Under the pieces are notes generated by a model, which was given only the letters and a program-made list of their open reading frames with translations, was not told where the DNA came from and did no database searches. From Vescimonas sanitatis (lineage in GTDB: Bacteria > Bacillota > Clostridia > Oscillospirales > Oscillospiraceae): a DNA stretch of 64,000 nucleotides. The translations under genes and the position numbers were made by a program. Positions 18,609-27,927 of the stretch are shown here, one piece after another. Location of the stretch: the NCBI RefSeq assembly GCF_049060325.1, contig NZ_JBMGPW010000011.1:10856-74855 (forward strand). The letters run 5' to 3'. Within the stretch, counting starts at the first letter, position 1, and each line of letters opens with the position of its first letter.

Positions 18609-20982
18609 GACGCACCTCCTGCATAGCCGGACTACCCATCACCGCCAGATGCTCCACCGCCGCCTCTTTTTTCGGCAGGGTCAGTGCATGGGCAAACACG
18701 GCGTCCACCGTCTCGGCAGTGATAAAGCGCAACGCCTCCCGTACGGCAGGATCGATGTCCGCCAAATCCTTCTCGTTTTCCCGGGGAATGATGACGGTCC
18801 GGATGCCGCTGCGCTTGGCGGCCATGGTCTTCTCCCGCAGACCGCCGATGGGCAGCACGCGGCCCCGCAGCGTCACCTCGCCGGTCATAGCCACATCGTG
18901 GCGCACGGCGCGGCCTGTCAGGGCCGACAGCATAGCCGTGGCGATAGCGATTCCGGCGGAGGGGCCGTCCTTGGGCACCGCACCCTCCGGAAAGTGGACA
19001 TGAATATCCTTGGTCTTATAGAAATCCGGGGCAATGCCCAGCTCGGCGGCACGGCTCCTCAGGCAGGTATAGGCCGCCTTTACGGACTCCTGCATCACCT
19101 GGCCCAGATTGCCGGTAAGCTCCAGCTTGCCGGTGCCGTCCATCACACCTGCCTCCACCTCCAGCAGCTCGCCGCCAACCTCGGTCCACGCCAGGCCGTT
19201 GACCACACCGATCTGGTCGATCTTGCTGCGGGTATCCTCGGCATAGGGCGGCGTATCCAGGAATTCACGCAGGTTCTTAGCTGTAATGTCTATGCGCTTT
19301 ACGCCTGTTTCCACCAAACGCATGGCGGCGCGGCGGCACAGCTTGCCCAGCTGGCGCTCCAGCGTGCGGACGCCGGACTCCTTGGTATAGTCGGTAATGA
19401 TGGCCCGCAGGGCTTCATCGTCCAGGCGCAGCTGGCCGCGGCGGATGCCGTTCTCCTTCAGTTGCTTGGGCAGCAGATGCTCCCGGGCGATGTGCAGCTT
19501 TTCTTCGTCGGTGTAGCTGCCCAGCTCGATGACCTCCATGCGGTCGAGCAGCGGACGGGGTATGGTGGATGTGGTGTTGGCGGTGGTGATGAACATCACG
19601 CGGCTCAGGTCCACAGGCAGCTCGATGAAGTGGTCGCGGAAAGCCCCGTTCTGCTCACTATCCAGTACCTCCAGCAGGGCCGAGGCCGGGTCGCCCCGCA
19701 TATCGCTGGCCAGCTTGTCGATCTCATCCAGCACCAGCAGAGGGTTCATGGTACCGGCGCGGGTCAGGGCCTCGATAATGCGGCCGGGCATAGCGCCGAT
19801 ATACGTCTTGCGGTGGCCGCGGATATCCGCCTCGTCCCGCACGCCGCCCAGACTCAGCCGGGCGCACTTGCGGTTCATGGCCTTGGCCACGGACAGAGCC
19901 ACGGAGGTCTTGCCCACACCGGGAGGCCCCACCAGGCAGAGTATCCTGCCCTTGGCGTCCGGGTTCAGCTGCCGCACGGCGATAAACTCCAAAATGCGCT
20001 GCTTCACCTTATCCAGGCCATAGTGGTCCTTGTCCAGTATCTTTCGGGCCTGCGCCACATCCGCCCTCTCCCGGGTGAATTTGTGCCAGGGCAGCTCCAG
20101 ACACACATCCAGATAGTTGCGTATCACCGAGGCCTCGGCGCTGCCGAAGGGCTGCTTGCCCAGGCGCTCCACCTCTTTTGTCAGCTTGGTATGTATCTCC
20201 TCCGGCAGGTCCGCCGCCTGTATCCTGGCGGCGTACTCCTCCAACTCCTCGTCGCCGTCATCCCCCAGCTCGTGCTGCAATACCTTCACCTGCTCCCGCA
20301 GGATCATGTCCTTCTGCACCTGGGCCACGCGGCGGCGCACCTTCTGCTCCATCTCGCTCTCCAGCGAGATGACGTCCACCTCATGGGTCAGGATATCGTT
20401 GACGATACGCAGACGCTTATCCGGGTGCAGCTCCTCCAGCACCCGCTGACGGTCCTGGTGCCGCAGGGTGATATTCTGGGCGATCAGGTCTGCCAGACGG
20501 CCGGTATCACTGCAATCCAGCACCGCGGCGGCGAAGTCTTCGCCGATGCCGTTGGCCAGCTCGCGGTATTCACCGAAGAGCACATAGGTCCGGCGTATCA
20601 GCGCCTCGCTGCGGGCCGTATGGCGGGCCGCCGTCTCGGGCAGCAGCTCGGCCTGGGCCTGCAAAAACGGTTTTTTCTGCCACAGCCGGTGCAGCCGCGC
20701 CCGGCTCTCACCCTCCGCGATGACACGCACCGTAGTGTCCGAGGTCTTGATGATCTGCAAAATATGACACACCGTGCCGATGGTGTACAGATCCTCCTCT
20801 CCCGGCTCCGCCGTGGACAGGTCCTTCTGCGTCACCGCCAGCAGCCGGCGGTCATTCTCCATGGCGTTGTCCAGAGCGAAGATGGAGATATCGCGCTCCG
20901 CGTCAAAGGACACCGTCTGCCCGGGGAAAGCCGTCAAGCCGCGCAGTGCCAGCACCGGAATGTTCCGGGTGATCGTTTCCAT
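18592..20982 (-). CDS. lon: ATP-dependent protease Lon (LonA)
   Basis: Lon degrades damaged and regulatory proteins in the cytoplasm. The 796-residue protein has an N-terminal substrate domain, an AAA+ module with Walker A GPPGVGKTS and Walker B LLVLDEIDKL, and a C-terminal serine protease with PKDGPSAG (catalytic Ser) and the lysine about 43 residues later. No transmembrane insertion is present, so it is LonA. Its ATG is preceded by AGGAGG. It is downstream of clpX with a strong hairpin between them. Confidence 0.97.
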   Translation of the reverse strand: METITRNIPVLALRGLTAFPGQTVSFDAERDISIFALDNAMENDRRLLAVTQKDLSTAEPGEEDLYTIGTVCHILQIIKTSDTTVRVIAEGESRARLHRLWQKKPFLQAQAELLPETAARHTARSEALIRRTYVLFGEYRELANGIGEDFAAAVLDCSDTGRLADLIAQNITLRHQDRQRVLEELHPDKRLRIVNDILTHEVDVISLESEMEQKVRRRVAQVQKDMILREQVKVLQHELGDDGDEELEEYAARIQAADLPEEIHTKLTKEVERLGKQPFGSAEASVIRNYLDVCLELPWHKFTRERADVAQARKILDKDHYGLDKVKQRILEFIAVRQLNPDAKGRILCLVGPPGVGKTSVALSVAKAMNRKCARLSLGGVRDEADIRGHRKTYIGAMPGRIIEALTRAGTMNPLLVLDEIDKLASDMRGDPASALLEVLDSEQNGAFRDHFIELPVDLSRVMFITTANTTSTIPRPLLDRMEVIELGSYTDEEKLHIAREHLLPKQLKENGIRRGQLRLDDEALRAIITDYTKESGVRTLERQLGKLCRRAAMRLVETGVKRIDITAKNLREFLDTPPYAEDTRSKIDQIGVVNGLAWTEVGGELLEVEAGVMDGTGKLELTGNLGQVMQESVKAAYTCLRSRAAELGIAPDFYKTKDIHVHFPEGAVPKDGPSAGIAIATAMLSALTGRAVRHDVAMTGEVTLRGRVLPIGGLREKTMAAKRSGIRTVIIPRENEKDLADIDPAVREALRFITAETVDAVFAHALTLPKKEAAVEHLAVMGSPAMQEVRHGDQL

Positions 20983-21037
20983 AGTTGCCTCCTTTCTCCC
21001 GCCGGACGGCGGGCGTTGGGAAAAGGGTAGTATCCGA

Positions 21038-21071
21038 ACTGCCGGAAAAGCCTTGGCTTTTCCGGCAGTCT
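21038..21071. terminator. Hairpin between clpX and lon
   Basis: CTGCCGGAAAAGCC-TTG-GGCTTTTCCGGCAG is a 14-bp perfect inverted repeat right after the clpX stop. It lacks a long T run, so it may attenuate rather than stop, or protect the mRNA end. Confidence 0.6.
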
Positions 21072-21080
21072 GAGTCTCTG

Positions 21081-22376
21081 TTAAGACGCCGGGGCGGTGG
21101 AGGTCTTCTCCGCCGTGCCGGTCTTGAATTTAGCGCGCTGCGCCACCTTTTCCGGGTCGTGCAGCACCGTGGGCTCGGCATTCCCATCCACACACGCCTT
21201 TGTGATGGTCACATCGGTGATGGTGGGGTCGGAGGGCACATCGTACATGACCTTGGTCAGCAGTCCCTCCATCACCGCCCGCAGACCACGTGCGCCGATG
21301 TTCCGTGCCAGCGCGGTGTCCGCCACCGCCTCCAGCGCGTCCTGATCGAAATGCAGCTCCACACCATCGTAGCTGAGCAGCTTCTGGTACTGCTTCACCA
21401 GCGCGTTCTTCGGCTCGGTGAGGATACGCACCAGATCCTCCCGGGTCAGGCCCTGCAGGGCGGTGATGACCGGCATACGGCCTACCAACTCGGGGATGAT
21501 ACCGAACTTCAGCAGATCATGGGGCTGGACCTGCTGGAACAGTTCGCCGGTATGGCGCTCTTTCTTGCTCTGCACCGCATTCTCAAACCCCATGCTGCGC
21601 TTGCCCACCCGATCCTCAATGATCTTCTCCAGACCGTCGAAGGCGCCGCCGCAGATAAACAGGATGTTGCTGGTATCCAGCTGGATAAACTCCTGATGGG
21701 GGTGCTTGCGCCCGCCCTGGGGCGGCACATTGGCAACAGTGCCCTCCAATATCTTCAGCAGCGCCTGCTGCACGCCCTCGCCGGACACATCGCGGGTGAT
21801 GGACGTATTCTCGCTCTTGCGAGCGATCTTGTCGATCTCATCCACGTAGATGATGCCCCGCTCGGCCAGCTCTACGTCGAAATCCGCCGCCTGCAAAAGG
21901 CGCAGCAGTATATTCTCCACGTCGTCACCCACATAGCCGGCCTCGGTCAGTGTGGTGGCATCGGCAATGGCAAAGGGGACCTTCAGCACCCGCGCCAGCG
22001 TCTGGGCAAACAGCGTCTTGCCGGAGCCGGTAGGACCGATCATCAGGATATTGCTTTTCTGCAGCTCCACATCCTCGTCGCCGCCGAAATAAATGCGCTT
22101 GTAGTGGTTGTACACCGACACGGACAGCGCCACCTTGGCTGCCTCCTGCCCGATAACATACTGGTCCAGCACGTCGTGTATCTCCTTGGGCGTAGGCAAC
22201 TCGTCCATGCTGTCTATACCGTCAGCGCCCGCGGTGTAGCCGTCGTTCAGGATATCCATACACAGCTGGACGCACTCGTCGCAAATTCGGACACCGGGAC
22301 CCTGAATCATGCGATGGACCTGACTCTCCGGCTTGCCGCAGAACGAGCAGCGCAGGGCCTTCTTATCTTCTGCCAT
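21081..22376 (-). CDS. clpX: ATP-dependent Clp protease ATP-binding subunit ClpX
   Basis: ClpX unfolds substrates and feeds them to ClpP. The 431-residue protein begins with the zinc-binding domain (CSFCGKPESQ...CDECVQLC). The AAA+ domain has GPTGSGKTLFAQTLA and IIYVDEIDKIA, and the ClpP-docking loop is present as IGF-like LKFGIIPELVGR with sensor regions after it. It lies 6 bases downstream of clpP. Confidence 0.98.
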   Translation of the reverse strand: MAEDKKALRCSFCGKPESQVHRMIQGPGVRICDECVQLCMDILNDGYTAGADGIDSMDELPTPKEIHDVLDQYVIGQEAAKVALSVSVYNHYKRIYFGGDEDVELQKSNILMIGPTGSGKTLFAQTLARVLKVPFAIADATTLTEAGYVGDDVENILLRLLQAADFDVELAERGIIYVDEIDKIARKSENTSITRDVSGEGVQQALLKILEGTVANVPPQGGRKHPHQEFIQLDTSNILFICGGAFDGLEKIIEDRVGKRSMGFENAVQSKKERHTGELFQQVQPHDLLKFGIIPELVGRMPVITALQGLTREDLVRILTEPKNALVKQYQKLLSYDGVELHFDQDALEAVADTALARNIGARGLRAVMEGLLTKVMYDVPSDPTITDVTITKACVDGNAEPTVLHDPEKVAQRAKFKTGTAEKTSTAPAS

Positions 22377-22382
22377 TCGTTT

Positions 22383-22964
22383 TTACCTCTTATATATGAC
22401 CTTATCCACCAGACCGTATTCCCGGGCCTCCTCCGCGATCATCCAGTTGTCGCGCTCGGAATCCGTCTTGATCTGCTCCGGCGTCTTGCCGGTATTCTCC
22501 GCCATGATCTTGTTCAGGCGCTGCTTGATCTTCAGGAAATGCTCCACATCGATCTCCATATCCGTGACCTTGCCCTGGGTACCGGCGGAGGGCTGGTGGA
22601 TCATGATCTCCGCGTTGGGCAGCGCGATGCGCTTTCCCTTGGCACCGCTGGACAGCAGGAACGCACCCATGCTGGCGGCCATGCCGATGCAGATGGTGGA
22701 CACGTCGCACTTAATGTACTGCATGGTGTCATAAATGGCCATACCGGCGGTCACGCTGCCGCCGGGGCTGTTGATATACATCTGAATATCCTTGTCGGGG
22801 TCCTGCGCCTCGAGATAGAGAAGCTGCGCCACGACGAGGCTGGCGGTGGTATCATTCACCTCTTCGCCCAGGAATACGATACGGTCGTTGAGCAAGCGGG
22901 AGAAAATGTCATAGGAACGCTCACCGCGGTTGGTCTGCTCCACAACGTAAGGGACTAAGCTCAT
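22383..22964 (-). CDS. clpP: ATP-dependent Clp protease proteolytic subunit ClpP
   Basis: This is the serine peptidase core of ClpXP. The 193-residue protein has the catalytic Ser in GMAASMGAFLL, His in MIHQPSAGTQG and Asp in TERDNWM-like DSERDNWM. The start MSLVPYVVEQTNRGERSYDIFSRLL is typical. It lies between tig and clpX in the standard order. Confidence 0.98.
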   Translation of the reverse strand: MSLVPYVVEQTNRGERSYDIFSRLLNDRIVFLGEEVNDTTASLVVAQLLYLEAQDPDKDIQMYINSPGGSVTAGMAIYDTMQYIKCDVSTICIGMAASMGAFLLSSGAKGKRIALPNAEIMIHQPSAGTQGKVTDMEIDVEHFLKIKQRLNKIMAENTGKTPEQIKTDSERDNWMIAEEAREYGLVDKVIYKR

Positions 22965-23092
22965 AAAAAATACCTCCTGTATGATAGATGCCTGATTATA
23001 CCCACCCGACTGTGTTTTTCATAAGAGCCCGCGGCGGCGGGGGAAATGTTTTCACCCCGCCGCGCCGGCTTTTCTCTCTTGTATACAGCGAA

Positions 23093-24535
23093 TTACTCCG
23101 CGTCCTTCTTGGCGGTCTTCTTAGCCGCAGGCTTCTTGGCGGGGGCCTTCTCGGCCTTCTCCTCACCCTCGGCCTTCTTCGTCGTCTTCTTGGCGGCAGG
23201 CTTCTTGGCAGGCTTCTCCACGATCTCGCCCTCGGCCTCCAGCTCGGCCTTCTCCTCAGCGGGGGCCACAGCCTTGGCGCTGTCCGCCACGACCTTGATG
23301 ACCTTCTCACGGATGACCTGCTCCTTCACTTCCTCGGGGCGCAGATACTTCTTCACGGTATCCAGATCCATACCGTATTTGTCGGCCACGTTCTTCATCT
23401 CAGCCTCCACCTCGTCGTCGGTGGCATCCAACTTCTCGGCATCGATGATCGCCTTGACGGCCAGATCCATCTTCACCTGCTGCTCGGCAGGGCCGTAGGC
23501 CTGCTTGATAAAGTCGGCCTCGGTGGTGTTGGTCATCTTCAGATACTGATCGAAGGGAATACCCTGGGAGGCCAGCTGCTGCTTGAAGCCCTCGGTCATC
23601 TGAGCAGCCTGCAGCTCCACCATCTCGGTGGGGATCTCGGCCTCGACGCCCTCGGCCACCTTGGCCATCAGCACGTCCTCGAAAGCGCGCTGGGCAGCCT
23701 CGGTGCGCTCGGCGGTCATCTTCTTCTTGATATCGGCCTTCAGGTCCTTCAGCGTGTCGAACTCGGACACATCCTTGGCGAACTCGTCGTCAATGGCGGG
23801 GACCTCCTTGACCTTGACCTCGTTGATCTTCACATGGAAGATCACGGGCTTGCCGGCCAGCTCAGGGGTGTAGTTCTCGGGGAAGGTGATGTCGATATCC
23901 TTCTCCTCGCCGGCCTTCATGCCGATCAGCTGGTCCTCGAAACCGGGGACAAAGCTGCCGGAGCCGATCTCCAGATCAAAGTTCTCACCCTTGCCGCCAT
24001 CGAATGCCTTGCCATTATCAAAGCCCTCAAAATCGATATCCGCGGTGTCGCCCTTCTTCACGGCGCGGTCCACGGAGACCAGACGGCTGTTGCGGTCCGC
24101 CATCTCCTTCAGCCGAGCGTTCACATCGGCAGCAGCCACCTTGACCTCCGCCTTAGGCGCCTCCAGGCCCTTGTACTGGCCCAGCTTCACCTCAGGGTAT
24201 ATGGCCACGGTGCACTTGAACACCACACCGTCCTTGGTGCAGCTCTCCAGCTCCACCTCGGGATAGCCGACGACGTTCAGTTCCTGCTCCTTCACGGCGG
24301 CCTCATAGGCGTCGGGGAGAATGATATTCACGGCTTCCTCATAAAAGACCTCGGCGCCGTACATCTTCTCGATGATCTTACGGGGGGCCTTACCCACGCG
24401 GAAGCCGGGTACGTTGATCTTACCGCGCATCTTCAGATACGCTTTGTTGACGGCGGCCTCGAATTCCTCGGCGCTCGTCTCGATGGTCAGTGCGACCCTG
24501 CTCTTTTCCAGTTTCTCGCAGCTTTTCACAGTCAT
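23093..24535 (-). CDS. tig: Trigger factor
   Basis: Trigger factor is the ribosome-bound chaperone and prolyl isomerase. The 480-residue protein has the ribosome-binding tail signature PGFRVGKAPRKIIEKMYG, the FKBP-like domain (KKGDTADIDFEGF, FDLEIGSGSFVPGFEDQLIGMK) and the C-terminal chaperone arms. Residues 435-480 form an Ala/Lys/Glu-rich extension with repeated KKPAAKKT units not found in E. coli Tig. Such basic tails occur in some Firmicutes. It is first in the tig-clpP-clpX-lon-engB run. Confidence 0.97.
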   Translation of the reverse strand: MTVKSCEKLEKSRVALTIETSAEEFEAAVNKAYLKMRGKINVPGFRVGKAPRKIIEKMYGAEVFYEEAVNIILPDAYEAAVKEQELNVVGYPEVELESCTKDGVVFKCTVAIYPEVKLGQYKGLEAPKAEVKVAAADVNARLKEMADRNSRLVSVDRAVKKGDTADIDFEGFDNGKAFDGGKGENFDLEIGSGSFVPGFEDQLIGMKAGEEKDIDITFPENYTPELAGKPVIFHVKINEVKVKEVPAIDDEFAKDVSEFDTLKDLKADIKKKMTAERTEAAQRAFEDVLMAKVAEGVEAEIPTEMVELQAAQMTEGFKQQLASQGIPFDQYLKMTNTTEADFIKQAYGPAEQQVKMDLAVKAIIDAEKLDATDDEVEAEMKNVADKYGMDLDTVKKYLRPEEVKEQVIREKVIKVVADSAKAVAPAEEKAELEAEGEIVEKPAKKPAAKKTTKKAEGEEKAEKAPAKKPAAKKTAKKDAE

Positions 24536-24683
24536 TTGTTATTTCCTCCGTTCCGCATGGACAGGTTGTCGTGCCGATGTCCATACAATATAGTATCATA
24601 GCAGAAAGCTACGAAAATTTCCACTATTTTTTTTAGTTTTTTCCCTGTTTTTTCAGATTTCTGTATGCCGCAGCAATTAGTGA

Positions 24684-25376
24684 TCAATCGCAAATCTTGA
24701 CAGGGGTAAAATCCAGGTAGTCAGCGGCCACCAGATGGAATTCCGTGTTGTAATGGCGGCCCTCCAGCGCACGCTTCTGGGCGGCGCCGTGGAGGTGGCC
24801 GAAATAGCACTCCTTAACGCCGTAGCGCTGCAGCAGGCGCAGTATCTCCGGACATTCATAGCCCTGATACAAAGGCGGGTAATGCAGAAAACATATCTTT
24901 TTACAACTTTCTCCCGCCATTTTCAGGGATGTTTCCAGCCTTCCGACCTCCCGCGCCAACATTTTTTCGTTGTGTGTGCCCTGGTTGTCCAGCTCGTAAA
25001 ACCAGCCGCGGGTGCCGCATAGCGATATATCGTTATAATGCAGGCAGTTGTTGTGCAGTATCTCCAGGGAGCGCAGCCCGTGCTCGTCAAAAAAGCGCTG
25101 CATTTTGGCAGCGGTGTTCCACCAGTAATCGTGGTTGCCCTTCATCAGTACCTTGCGGCCCGGGAGGTTGTGGATGAACGTTAAATCGTTCAGTGACTCC
25201 TCCAGGCTCATACCCCAGCTGAGATCGCCGCAGAGCACGGTGGTGTCATTTTCCGTCACCGCCGAGAAACCTCGTTGTATCTTCTCCACATAATTCTGCC
25301 AGCGGTCGCCGAAGATATCCATAGGCTTGTCGCTGCCCAGGGACAGGTGCAGATCGCCGATGGTATAGAGTGCCAC
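24684..25376 (-). CDS. Metallophosphoesterase (calcineurin-like)
   Basis: The 230-residue protein carries the two-metal phosphoesterase motifs in order: IGDLHLS (DxH), LCGDLSWG (GDxxW), MKGNHDYWW (GNHD), FLHYPPL and FGHLHGAA (GHxH). All metal ligands are intact. The substrate is not predictable; related small clostridial proteins are annotated only by fold. The gap 24536-24683 upstream of it holds the tig promoter region and no gene. Confidence 0.9.
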   Translation of the reverse strand: MALYTIGDLHLSLGSDKPMDIFGDRWQNYVEKIQRGFSAVTENDTTVLCGDLSWGMSLEESLNDLTFIHNLPGRKVLMKGNHDYWWNTAAKMQRFFDEHGLRSLEILHNNCLHYNDISLCGTRGWFYELDNQGTHNEKMLAREVGRLETSLKMAGESCKKICFLHYPPLYQGYECPEILRLLQRYGVKECYFGHLHGAAQKRALEGRHYNTEFHLVAADYLDFTPVKICD

Positions 25377-25423
25377 AGGTCCCCTCCTCTCTTTATTTTC
25401 AGTATATGTAATGTGATATCACT

Positions 25424-26419
25424 TCACAATATCCTTCGCCAGTTGTTCCAGAAAATATCCTCCAGCAGCGACTGGGGATACCCCCTCTCCTCCAACGCCT
25501 GATAGAGCTTAGCCACGTCCTGCACGCCGGTCATGCCGGCAGCCAGGGCCTCGCAGCCATCCAGGTCGCCGCCGATGGCAACTGTCGACTCGCCGCTAAG
25601 TGAGAGAAAATGCTCGATGTGGGCAATGAGATCGTCCATGTGGCCGCCGCCTACGAAATCGAGGTAGAGATTGATGCCGACCACGCCGCCGGTATCGCGG
25701 ACGGCGCGGAACATATCATCGGTAAGATTTCGTCTGTGCGGGCACAGACCGGGGGTGCGGGCGTTGGAATGAGAGGCCACGACGGGGCCTTTCGCTGCCT
25801 GTATCACGTCCCAGAAACCGGCATCAGATATGTGAGAAACATCTGCAAATATTCCGTATTCATACATTTTTGCAACGAATTCACGACCATAAACAGACAA
25901 TCCGCGGTCAGGCTCATCGGCGCAAGAGCCTGAGAGGACATTGGCGTTGTTCCAGACCGGATTGATCAGTCGGACGCCCCAGGAGGCCACGGTTTCCAGG
26001 TGATCCAGGGCACAGTCCAGCAGGTCGGCCCCCTCGACGCTCAAGAGCGCGGCGGTCCGGTGCCGGGCAGCTGCGGCGTCCACCTCCGCGCCGGTTTTGC
26101 AGCGTGAGACCAGATCGGAATTTTCCTGTATTTGGGAAAGGAACCAATCGTGCATTTCACGAAGTTTCGTCCATGCGGTATTTGGGGGCAGCGCGCGTAC
26201 ATCGTCGTACAGGGCAAAAAATTGAGCGCGTTTCCGGTAGTGTTGACCACGGAGCAGGTCCACGTGGCCCCTGTTTTCCCGCAGGGCGGCGCAGGCGGAA
26301 AAGTAGGCGCGGCACTCGTCCTCCGTAGCGCCGTAGTCCGGCACCGCCTCTCTTTTCATGCAGCGCCATATCGTATCACAATGTCCGTCAAAATACGGTA
26401 TATTCTGTATTTCCGTCAC
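25424..26419 (-). CDS. Membrane dipeptidase, peptidase family M19
   Basis: This family cleaves dipeptides, including D-amino-acid-containing ones, with a binuclear zinc site in a TIM barrel. The 331-residue protein has FDGHCDTIW (HxD zinc ligands), SVEGADLL (bridging Glu), DVSHISDAGFWDV and VASHSNAR (His ligands) and IGGDLDGCEA (catalytic Asp). No signal peptide is seen, so it is probably cytoplasmic. Confidence 0.92.
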   Translation of the reverse strand: MTEIQNIPYFDGHCDTIWRCMKREAVPDYGATEDECRAYFSACAALRENRGHVDLLRGQHYRKRAQFFALYDDVRALPPNTAWTKLREMHDWFLSQIQENSDLVSRCKTGAEVDAAAARHRTAALLSVEGADLLDCALDHLETVASWGVRLINPVWNNANVLSGSCADEPDRGLSVYGREFVAKMYEYGIFADVSHISDAGFWDVIQAAKGPVVASHSNARTPGLCPHRRNLTDDMFRAVRDTGGVVGINLYLDFVGGGHMDDLIAHIEHFLSLSGESTVAIGGDLDGCEALAAGMTGVQDVAKLYQALEERGYPQSLLEDIFWNNWRRIL

Positions 26420-26494
26420 AAAAATATTCCTTTCTTACAGCAGCGAAGGCAGGCTGTACCCCCCTGTTTTTTTCGGTTTTCTTTCCAATTTCTG

Positions 26495-26854
26495 TCACTG
26501 AAAGGCATCCTCTACATACACGATACGGACGCTTTTTTCATCCCCGGGCGCGGCGGCGTAGACCTCGGCCACATCAAAGCGGGCGGGGCAATCCAGGCCG
26601 TTGTCGCAGAGGTAAAAGAGCGCGGTTTTTCGGATACGGGCCTGTTTGCCGGCGGTGACGTATTCCCGGGGCAGGCCCATCTGCGTATTGGTGCGGGTCT
26701 TGACCTCCACGAAGCAGAGGACGCTCTTATCCCAGGCGATCAGGTCGATCTCGCCGAAGCGGCAGCGGTAGCTGTGTGCCGCCAGCTTATACCCTTTTTC
26801 CCGGAGATAGTCGGCCACCAGAGCCTCGCCCCAAACACCTTCTGAACGGCTCAT
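26495..26854 (-). CDS. yraN: YraN/UPF0102 family nuclease-like protein
   Basis: The 119-residue protein has the family pattern GEALVADYLREKGYKL, then RCRFGEIDLIAWD and CFVEVKTRTN. These are the GEID and EVK motifs of the restriction-endonuclease-like fold. The biological role of the family is unsettled. It commonly sits next to rnhB, as here. The gap 26855-27050 contains a weak open frame (26857-27108) that overlaps rnhB and is not supported. Confidence 0.9.
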   Translation of the reverse strand: MSRSEGVWGEALVADYLREKGYKLAAHSYRCRFGEIDLIAWDKSVLCFVEVKTRTNTQMGLPREYVTAGKQARIRKTALFYLCDNGLDCPARFDVAEVYAAAPGDEKSVRIVYVEDAFQ

Positions 26855-27050
26855 CGTTAACCTCCCCTTTTCGACGCGGTCTGCACAGGAAAAAATCCCG
26901 CTATTTTCTGTGCAGATACCTGTATTTTGTTTAAACGTTTCTGATACCTTGTCTCTACTTTTTTATACCGGATCTGTATCTGCTCGGTATCCGGGCTGTA
27001 CCTTATGTGAGTATTCTGTAGATGCTCTGTGCCATGCCGTGAAAAACGCT

Positions 27051-27677
27051 TTATGTCCGCCCACCGGCGGACCATTTTTTCAGGAAGGACATACGATGTT
27101 CCGCGCATGGGCCGAACTTATCCAGCATTTCGTAATGCAGCTTTGTACCGTAGCCCTTGTGCCTTGCAAACTGATACTCCGGGTACTGCTTATCCAGCAC
27201 GTCGATGACATAGCGGTCACGGCTGACCTTGGCCAGGATGGAGGCGGCGGCGATGGAGGCGGCGTGCGCGTCACCGCCCACGATACAGCGGTGGGGCGTG
27301 GTGACGGCAGCGAACTTACCGTGGTCACGGTTGCCGTCGATGAGGGCGAAGTCCGGCCGTGGTGCCAGACCATCGATGGCCAGCTGCATGGCCTTCATGC
27401 GGGCGGAGAGGATATCCGTCTCGTCGATCTCCCCAGCGGAGACGGAGGCCACGGACCAGGTCAGGGCCTGCTGCTGTATCCTCAGGAAAAGGGCCTCCCG
27501 CTTCTTTTCCGTCAGCTTTTTGGAGTCGTTCAGGCCGGGAAGCTCGAACTTCTCCGGGAGAATAACGGCGGCGGCGTAAACAGGTCCCATCAGCGGACCG
27601 GCACCGGCCTCATCCACCCCGCAGACAAGGGCATAGCCAGCGTCATGGGCCTGCTGTTCGTAGCTCAGATCTTCCAT
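27051..27677 (-). CDS. rnhB: Ribonuclease HII
   Basis: RNase HII removes ribonucleotides and RNA primers from DNA. The 208-residue protein has the acidic metal site residues in VCGVDEAGAGPLMGPVYAAAV (DE), an Asp in FALIDGN and another near AASILAKVSRD. The rbgA-rnhB neighbourhood is conserved in Firmicutes. Confidence 0.97.
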   Translation of the reverse strand: MEDLSYEQQAHDAGYALVCGVDEAGAGPLMGPVYAAAVILPEKFELPGLNDSKKLTEKKREALFLRIQQQALTWSVASVSAGEIDETDILSARMKAMQLAIDGLAPRPDFALIDGNRDHGKFAAVTTPHRCIVGGDAHAASIAAASILAKVSRDRYVIDVLDKQYPEYQFARHKGYGTKLHYEMLDKFGPCAEHRMSFLKKWSAGGRT

Positions 27678-27678
27678 A

Positions 27679-27927
27679 TCAGCAATACTCCACTATTATC
27701 TTCCTGCACGCGCGGCAGACGGAGGCGGAGAGCTTCGTTTCGCTGAAGGCAGACCCCGTCGAATAGTGCCAGCCGTCCAGCACGATGCCGTTCTGACCGG
27801 TGATGTATTTCTTCGTCAGGATCAGGGCATCGGCATCGCCGTCCGGCGGCAGAAAGTACAGACCGCGGCTGCCGCAGGCCAGGAGCTTACCCTGCTCCAT
27901 CTCTTTTCCGCAAACGGGACAATTCAT
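27679..27927 (-). CDS. Small zinc-ribbon protein (PF20097-like)
   Basis: The 82-residue protein starts MNCPVCGKEME and ends VCRACRKIIVEYC, giving two CxxC pairs flanking a beta-rich middle; this is a zinc-ribbon pattern. Similar small proteins are known only as domains of unknown function. Its start overlaps the ylqF stop by four bases and its stop lies two bases before the rnhB start. Confidence 0.7.
   Translation of the reverse strand: MNCPVCGKEMEQGKLLACGSRGLYFLPPDGDADALILTKKYITGQNGIVLDGWHYSTGSAFSETKLSASVCRACRKIIVEYC

Noticed and set aside
26857..27108. 83-residue minus-strand frame after rnhB
   Set aside because: It overlaps the end of rnhB out of frame, has no good start site and shows no recognisable protein character.
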